Below, one piece after another: positions 28,267-32,557 of a stretch of DNA of 32,557 nucleotides. Origin of the DNA: a virus. Numbering within the stretch: the stretch's first letter is position 1; every line of letters starts with the position of its first letter. Made by a program: the position numbers and the translations under genes. The DNA lies in the IMG/VR virus record IMGVR_UViG_3300032163_000069, positions 1 through 32,557 of that record. One strand, 5' to 3'. Under the pieces are notes generated by a model. It did no database searches. It was given only the letters and a program-made list of their open reading frames with translations, and was not told the origin of the DNA.

Positions 28267-29674
28267 TAGATGGATGCGGGAGCGAGTTCAACTCCAACGG
28301 GACGTTAAAGCTATTGAGGATGCTCGAGGTCGTCAGGTTGAGGAGTTGAAGTCTGATCCTATCGAGTTTTTTCGTCAGGTTCTAGGGTTTGAACCCACGA
28401 CGTATCAACGTGAGCTCATCGAGTTGTTCTTGAAAAATCAGTTTCTTGCCGCTCGATGGTGCAGGCAGTCCGGTAAGAGCTGGACCGCAAGCGCACTGTT
28501 GCTTAATTATGCTTTAACAAATCCCGACAGTCACATTGCCCTAGTAGGCCCGAGCTGGCGCCAAACCAAATTGAACATACGTAGGATAAGTTATTTCCTT
28601 CGCAAGATTCCCGCTGACAAGTACCTGAAGCCCGGCAGGACCGTTCTCAGGTTCAGCAACGGCAGCGTGATCGAGGCCTTTCCAAATAATCCGGAAACTA
28701 TACGTGGGCCAACGTTAAGCCTAATTTGGTTCGATGAAGCCAACTTCACTCCCTGTGATCAGGACCTCTACGACGCTATTCTATTCACGCTGGGCACGAC
28801 TGATGGCAAACTGATAGTCACGAGCACACCCTGGAATACGGATTCGCTGTTTTGGAAAATGTGTAACCATAAGGATTTCAGCGATTTTGCGCGGCATCAC
28901 GTGACGTGGCAGCAGGCGCAGGAGCCTAACGGTCCACTGAAGAAGGGCATTCTGGACAAGATTCGGAAGCAGTTTGGCGAGGATCCTGCTCGGTGGCGTC
29001 GTGAAATGGAGGCTGAGTGGGCTGAGGACGAGAACGTGTGGCTGCCGCAGAGCCTGATCGTTGCGTGTGTCGGCACTGAGAAAAATTGTGGAGAGGACCT
29101 GCGGCCTTGGAATCCCGAGCAGGGGCAACGCGGCGAGCTTTTCGCAGGCTTGGATCTCGCGCAGGTGCGGGACTACTGTGTTTTCAGCGTACTCGAGCGA
29201 TTGAACAATCAACTTTTTCTTCGTCACCTAAAGATTTTCAGTCAACCAACCAGATACGCTAACGTGTTGGGTTACATGAAGATGCTTCAGGATCGTTGGG
29301 AGGGCTTCGCCAAAATTCGCGTCGACTTCACGAAGGAAGGCCCTAGCATCATAAGCGATATGGAGGATGCGGGTATCAAAAACGCTGAGGGCGTGAACTT
29401 TAGTGTGCCGCGAAAGAGCGAGATGGCCAACTTGACGAAACAGAGAATGGGCGATCAAAAGCTGTTCTATCCATTGCTGACGTGGGACGCGCCATACAAA
29501 AGCGACATTTGCACTGAACTTAACGTTGAGCGGTATGAGTTGCGTCGGGACGGTGCAATAATGCTGTCGCATCCGACTGGTACGCATGATGACGTGTTTT
29601 GGAGCGTGGCGCTCGCCGTGTATGCTACCGTGGAGATGAAGACGCTGGACCTGGAGGCTATGCGATTTGGCTGA
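28226..29674 (+). CDS. terL: Terminase large subunit
   Basis: A 482-aa packaging ATPase and nuclease. ATPase: CRQSGKS (79-85, Walker A), LSLIWFDEA (Walker B, D170/E171) and VTSTPW (198-203, motif III). Nuclease: acidic residues at GLD (Asp310), RVDF (Asp367) and THDD (Asp455/456) fit the RNase-H fold. ATG 28226 overlaps terS and has a weak GAGG; ATG 28274 is the alternative. It packages DNA into the prohead through the portal at 10575. Its place after the tail genes, away from the portal, is unusual in a linear map but normal if the genome is circular. Confidence 0.92.
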   Translation: MSSSRRNPRTLRPNRWMRERVQLQRDVKAIEDARGRQVEELKSDPIEFFRQVLGFEPTTYQRELIELFLKNQFLAARWCRQSGKSWTASALLLNYALTNPDSHIALVGPSWRQTKLNIRRISYFLRKIPADKYLKPGRTVLRFSNGSVIEAFPNNPETIRGPTLSLIWFDEANFTPCDQDLYDAILFTLGTTDGKLIVTSTPWNTDSLFWKMCNHKDFSDFARHHVTWQQAQEPNGPLKKGILDKIRKQFGEDPARWRREMEAEWAEDENVWLPQSLIVACVGTEKNCGEDLRPWNPEQGQRGELFAGLDLAQVRDYCVFSVLERLNNQLFLRHLKIFSQPTRYANVLGYMKMLQDRWEGFAKIRVDFTKEGPSIISDMEDAGIKNAEGVNFSVPRKSEMANLTKQRMGDQKLFYPLLTWDAPYKSDICTELNVERYELRRDGAIMLSHPTGTHDDVFWSVALAVYATVEMKTLDLEAMRFG

Positions 29675-29708
29675 GATTTATCGCATTTTAAGTCGTCTCT
29701 CCGTGGAG

Positions 29709-29729
29709 TGCAGAAACGTCTTTTCTGCA
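29709..29729. terminator. Hairpin after terL
   Basis: TGCAGAAA (29709-29716) pairs with TTTCTGCA (29722-29729) over a 5-nt loop, with TTTTAA shortly after. It lies in the ~106-bp gap between terL and the ABC-GNAT gene. It may terminate the late operon. The rest of the gap has a CGTATTCCCTTTG stretch weakly like the shared element at 10526/16371. Confidence 0.5.
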
Positions 29730-29780
29730 GCGCAGTTTTAAGCGTATTCCCTTTGGGCGTATGCTGAGACGTGATTAGAG

Positions 29781-31247
29781 TTGAGGAGGCGTCGGGAGTT
29801 TTTCCGGATTCGGCAGATGCGAAGGGTCTATGATCGGGGCCAGAACCGTTTCACGTTCAACATCTCTTACGAGACGTCCACGAAGATAACGCCGAGAAGC
29901 ATCGCGGTTGCTGAGGCTTTCGGTTTGGGCATCGATGCACAACGTCGATTCGTGGTTCTCGATAACGCGGAGCTGAAGATGGGGCCTACGGACATCGTTT
30001 ACATCACCGGCGATAGTGGCAGCGGCAAAAGCGTGTTGTTGCGTGCTTTGTTGCAGGATTTGGGCGAGGAAGCTGTCAACATGGCCGACGTCCACGTGGA
30101 CCCTGAGAAGCCACTGATCGAGACCATAGGGGCAACGGTTCAAGAGAGCCTGGAACTGCTCAGTAGGGTGGGCCTTAATGATGCTTTTCTTTTCCTACGT
30201 ACATACGATCAGCTCTCAGATGGCCAGAAATACCGTTATCGCATTGCCAAAATGGTCGAAGGCGGAAAACAATGGTGGTTTATGGACGAGTTCTGCGCGA
30301 CGCTTGACCGTGATACTGCGAAGATCGTGGCGTTTAACCTGCAGAAGCTGGCGCGGGCCTCGGGGAAGGCTGCCGTCGTGGCCACTACGCACTCGGACCT
30401 GTTTGAGGACCTGAAACCCAGCGTGCATGTTCACAAGCGCTTCGGCAAGGAGATCACGGTTTCGTATTATCCGAATGAACTCGCTGTAGAGTGCAGTTTG
30501 GCCAAGGAAATGCGTATCGAGCCTGGCGTCCTTGATGATTGGAGAAAGCTCAGCGGCTTTCACTACCGGAGCCACAACGCCGGCGCCAGTCGAGAGATCT
30601 ATTGTCTCAAACGTGGTTATGAACTCTGTGGGGTCGTCGTCTATTGCTATCCTCCTGTCAATTGCGCCGGTAGAAGATTGGTGTTGCCACTCATGGACGT
30701 CAAGACCCTGAACAAGAGATTAAGCATCATTAGTCGTGTTGTGGTTCACCCGAAATATCGGACTGTAGGGCTCGGTGCGAAGCTGATTCGTGAGACCTTG
30801 CCGAAAGCCGGTACGCCTTACGTTGAGATGGTCGCGGTAATGGCCAAGTATAATCCCTTTGCAGAGAAGGCAGGAATGCGGAAAGTCATTGAAAAAGGGC
30901 CTTCTGAAGAAGCGGTCAAAATATCCAAAGTTCTAAAGGATGTTGGTTTCAATCTGCAGCTGCTGGGCAGCGAGAAACACGTGTATAGTGTACTATACGA
31001 TTTGAGTCCTGAGCAACTGGCCAGGGTGAAAGAGGGCCTTGCTAAGAATAATCATCCGCGGCTTTCTAAGGAAATTACGCCGGATCGGAGCCGAAGGCCT
31101 TACGGTTCAAAAGCAGAGTACGTTAAAGCCGTTACTGATGCGGATTTAGGAAAATTGGCCAAGGTGATTAGGGTTGTTGGGATGTTGTTGCAGACGAAGG
31201 CTTACCTGTTTTGGCAACGTCCTCAAGCTGAAAATCGTAAACCATGA
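29781..31247 (+). CDS. ABC-ATPase fused to GNAT acetyltransferase (COG2401-like)
   Basis: A 488-aa two-domain protein. Residues ~35-230 form an ABC-type ATPase without membrane segments: GDSGSGKS (77-84, Walker A), LSDGQ (145-149, signature), WWFMDE (165-170, Walker B with Glu170) and H-loop His204. Residues ~250-400 form a GNAT acetyltransferase: FHYRS (260-264) at the start and RTVGLG (327-332), a perfect R-x-x-G-x-G acetyl-CoA motif in VHPKYRTVGLGAKLI, followed by NPFAEKAGM. The C-terminal ~85 residues are basic. This domain order corresponds to COG2401, ABC-type ATPases fused to a predicted acetyltransferase, known mainly from archaea. TTG 29781 is used; ATG 29817 is the alternative. The 3' end overlaps the convergent ASCH gene by 80 bp. 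The substrate is unknown; nucleic acid is plausible by analogy with the ATPase-GNAT enzyme TmcA and with the GNAT-fold DNA modifier Mom. Confidence 0.78.
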   Translation: MRRRREFFRIRQMRRVYDRGQNRFTFNISYETSTKITPRSIAVAEAFGLGIDAQRRFVVLDNAELKMGPTDIVYITGDSGSGKSVLLRALLQDLGEEAVNMADVHVDPEKPLIETIGATVQESLELLSRVGLNDAFLFLRTYDQLSDGQKYRYRIAKMVEGGKQWWFMDEFCATLDRDTAKIVAFNLQKLARASGKAAVVATTHSDLFEDLKPSVHVHKRFGKEITVSYYPNELAVECSLAKEMRIEPGVLDDWRKLSGFHYRSHNAGASREIYCLKRGYELCGVVVYCYPPVNCAGRRLVLPLMDVKTLNKRLSIISRVVVHPKYRTVGLGAKLIRETLPKAGTPYVEMVAVMAKYNPFAEKAGMRKVIEKGPSEEAVKISKVLKDVGFNLQLLGSEKHVYSVLYDLSPEQLARVKEGLAKNNHPRLSKEITPDRSRRPYGSKAEYVKAVTDADLGKLAKVIRVVGMLLQTKAYLFWQRPQAENRKP

Positions 31248-31527
31248 CTTTTCGATTCGGGTCCCAAGAGCCGTATATTTGGACCCAATCCTTATGGAAT
31301 TCCTCTACGGTCGCGAATCCTTCATTCTTTGCATCTTTCGCTGTTATGTCGCCTAATCGTTCTTGAGATGCTCGCAGTATTCTTATGTGGGCTACCGATC
31401 TGTCGAATCTTCGGCAGCGTACTCCGTAGGTCCGGCCGACCTTAAGAAGATGCTTATGTATCCTGCGGGTCTGCGTCTTCCTGCCCTGCAACACTTTCTC
31501 AAGCAATTCTTTCCTGAAAATAGGCAT
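31168..31527 (-). CDS. ASCH-domain protein, YqfB-like
   Basis: A 119-aa protein with an ASCH (PUA-like) fold: FRKELLEKVLQGRKTQTRRIHK, GRTYGVRCRRF, LGDITAKDAKNEGFATVEEFHKDW, VMVYDFQLE. Lys17, Thr20 and Glu69 align by eye with Lys21, Thr24 and Glu74 of E. coli YqfB, an N4-acetylcytidine amidohydrolase; the same positions are conserved in many ASCH proteins, so activity is not proved. AGAGGA precedes ATG 31527. It is the last gene of a leftward operon of three and converges on the ABC-GNAT gene, with an 80-bp overlap in which its Ser/Thr-rich tail lies. Confidence 0.72.
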   Translation of the reverse strand: MPIFRKELLEKVLQGRKTQTRRIHKHLLKVGRTYGVRCRRFDRSVAHIRILRASQERLGDITAKDAKNEGFATVEEFHKDWVQIYGSWDPNRKVMVYDFQLEDVAKTGKPSSATTSQQP

Positions 31528-31768
31528 ACGCGCTTTCCTCTTCGACGGTTAGGAGGCCCCTCTTTTCCCGGTAAAGATTGGCCAAAACGACGAGTTTTGC
31601 CCGGTGGAAGTATCCTGCTTCGCGCAGCTCTCTTTTTGTCGCGGTTATGCCTTTAAAATCAGAATCCATGGTCCGCGCCTGGTTCTCTTGGAAGAGTTGC
31701 TCAGCTTTTTCCCAGATCATGGCCCTAACTCGTGGCCAGAATTTGCCTTGTTGCTGCATTGTTATCAC
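31499..31768 (-). CDS. Small helical hypothetical protein
   Basis: An 89-aa protein, almost all helical (FWPRVRAMIWEKAEQLFQE, ATKRELREAGYFHRAKLVVLANLYREKRG, TVEEESAYAYFQERI), with a basic Trp-containing start. GTG 31768 overlaps the upstream gene's TGA (GTGA); an ATG three codons later is possible. It overlaps the ASCH gene by 29 bp. Family unknown; it may be an adaptor for the neighbours in this operon. Confidence 0.5.
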   Translation of the reverse strand: MITMQQQGKFWPRVRAMIWEKAEQLFQENQARTMDSDFKGITATKRELREAGYFHRAKLVVLANLYREKRGLLTVEEESAYAYFQERIA

Positions 31769-32310
31769 GTAATTATTGCCTTGTTGTCTTTGCCGTTGCA
31801 GGGTATGCCTAGTTTGCGTCTGCAGATGTGGCCGTAGCCCGTGAGTATGCTGACTTTGGCGGAGATCGGGAGGCCGCAGCGTTTGCAGCGTGCGGTCCAC
31901 GCCTTGTCCAGCTCCTGAGCTATGTACTTTCGCGCGTGCGCGTGGTTGATGCTGGCCAAATGTGCTAGGTGATAGTGTGCCAGAATCTGTATTGCGACGT
32001 GGTACTCTGCTTGCGTGTAGCGGTTTTGCCAGCCGACAATGTACTCGGCCAGGTTGACTAGGTGTTCCTTTGTGACATAGGCAAGCGAGTTTTCGTCGTC
32101 GCATACGCGCTGGATCAGGGTCGAGAGATGCGTTTTTGCGGCGTTATCTTCGCACGTCGGGCAGACGTCCAGTTCATAGATGTTGCCGGGCGTGCGGTAG
32201 GGGCACTTGTCCAGTCTCACACAAATTACTGGTGTAGGCGATTTCTCGTCGCCGCGCAAAGCCACTTTCTGCTCGAAAGCTGGCGGGGTTTCTGATTTAG
32301 CGTTTTGCAT
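31765..32310 (-). CDS. Zinc-binding hypothetical protein
   Basis: A 181-aa protein. CPYR...CPTC (36-53) and CKRCG...GHICRRKLG (142-166) are two Cys/His clusters around a helical middle with many Tyr, His and Ala (VNLAEYIVGWQNRYTQAEYHVAIQILAHYHLAHLA). The second cluster resembles the zinc ribbons of other small viral proteins here. ATG 32310 is preceded by AGAGGT. It is the first gene of the leftward operon and starts next to the inverted repeat at 32313-32418. Confidence 0.55.
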   Translation of the reverse strand: MQNAKSETPPAFEQKVALRGDEKSPTPVICVRLDKCPYRTPGNIYELDVCPTCEDNAAKTHLSTLIQRVCDDENSLAYVTKEHLVNLAEYIVGWQNRYTQAEYHVAIQILAHYHLAHLASINHAHARKYIAQELDKAWTARCKRCGLPISAKVSILTGYGHICRRKLGIPCNGKDNKAIIT

Positions 32311-32421
32311 TTGTCTAGACCTCTAAAAGAAGCTATGGCACCGTCCGATTTAAGGGTTTAACGCAGCAGAAAGCGCGAAGAGGAGCCATGGGCCGCCGGC
32401 TTTTCCAGAGGTCTAGACTGA
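32311..32421. promoter_or_regulatory. Intergenic region with 12-bp inverted repeat
   Basis: GTCTAGACCTCT at 32313-32324 and its exact complement AGAGGTCTAGAC at 32407-32418 are separated by 82 bp. The palindromic GTCTAGAC core begins just upstream of the leftward start at 32310. CTTAAATC on the minus strand, about 40 bp from the start, may serve as TATA-like box. The region joins the terminal repeat and could hold operator or origin sites. Confidence 0.45.
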
Positions 32422-32554
32422 AAAAGACGATCCGGCCAGACCACGGCCCCTTCTTAAATCAACGAGTGTAAGACCCTTAAGCTTTCCGGGGGTTAGAAAC
32501 AACACATCCCATACTGCAACAATAAGCTATAGCGACTCTAGGGTATCCGAGGCA
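32422..32554. repeat. Right copy of terminal direct repeat
   Basis: Matches 1-133 with the single difference at 32548 (C, against T at 127) and diverges at 32555. The window ends three bases later. See the left copy. The end therefore joins to the start and restores a circular map, or the two copies flank a linear element. Confidence 0.9.
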
Positions 32555-32557
32555 CAC

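Noticed and set aside
1-32557. CRISPR array, rRNA or insertion sequence
   Set aside because: No regularly spaced repeats, no rRNA-like stretches and no transposase genes were found.
1-32557. Lysin or pseudomurein endopeptidase, DNA polymerase and primase
   Set aside because: No frame shows their catalytic motifs. The two-TM protein at 27240 was considered as holin, but no lysin partner is present.

Overview
This window reads as an essentially complete genome of a tailed virus (Caudoviricetes, HK97-type capsid, probably siphovirus-like), most likely infecting an archaeon. The archaeal reading is an inference. It rests on TATA-like boxes instead of -35/-10 promoters, an integrase of archaeal style, an XPB-like helicase, many tiny zinc-finger proteins including a C2H2 finger, ribbon-helix-helix and winged-helix regulators, and an ABC-ATPase/GNAT fusion of the COG2401 type. 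Translation looks Shine-Dalgarno driven (GGAGG), with many GTG and TTG starts and stop/start overlaps such as GTGA, ATGA and TTGA. The first ~133 bases recur at the right end, so the contig is probably circular or terminally redundant, and the integrase sits just inside the repeat. No gene-free stretch over ~300 bp lies inside the window. If the ends are joined, about 290 bp of non-coding DNA (32311-32421 plus 1-180) separates the integrase from the leftward operon.

Layout. 181-1353: tyrosine integrase. 1341-2301: a leftward ribbon-helix-helix regulator plus membrane protein, divergent from a second, paralogous ribbon-helix-helix gene around a 14-bp palindrome. 2294-7857: dense rightward early operon with coiled-coil protein, SANT/Myb-like protein, ParB-like protein with zinc fingers, C5-cytosine DNA methyltransferase, an SF2 helicase and several tiny zinc-binding proteins. 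7926-9715: DNA-binding proteins around an 18-bp palindrome. 9733-10470: leftward membrane protein and HTH regulator.

10575-19956: head and tail module with portal, DUF2213-type protease, scaffold-like protein, decoration protein, encapsulin-like capsid protein, a glycosyltransferase-methyltransferase fusion, connectors, tail terminator, tail tube, tail chaperones and a very short tape measure. 19953-27497: tail hub, fibre/adhesin proteins (one of 1191 aa), BppU-like protein and a two-TM protein. 27500-29674: winged-helix protein, small terminase and large terminase, placed after the tail genes. 29781-31247: ABC-ATPase/GNAT fusion. 31168-32310: leftward operon of ASCH protein, small protein and zinc protein.

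The most interesting possibility is at the right end. An ATPase-GNAT fusion with intact ATPase and acetyl-CoA motifs is convergent with, and overlaps, an ASCH protein that keeps the Lys/Thr/Glu positions of E. coli YqfB, an N4-acetylcytidine amidohydrolase. This could be a viral acyl-modification writer/eraser pair, possibly working with the viral C5 methyltransferase. That is a hypothesis, not a demonstrated function. Other notable points are a parS-like 18-bp palindrome inside parB, a glycosyltransferase-methyltransferase gene lacking a normal start codon with a 22-bp palindrome at its domain junction, a shared 22-nt element before two structural gene blocks, and a long hairpin in the small-terminase gene.
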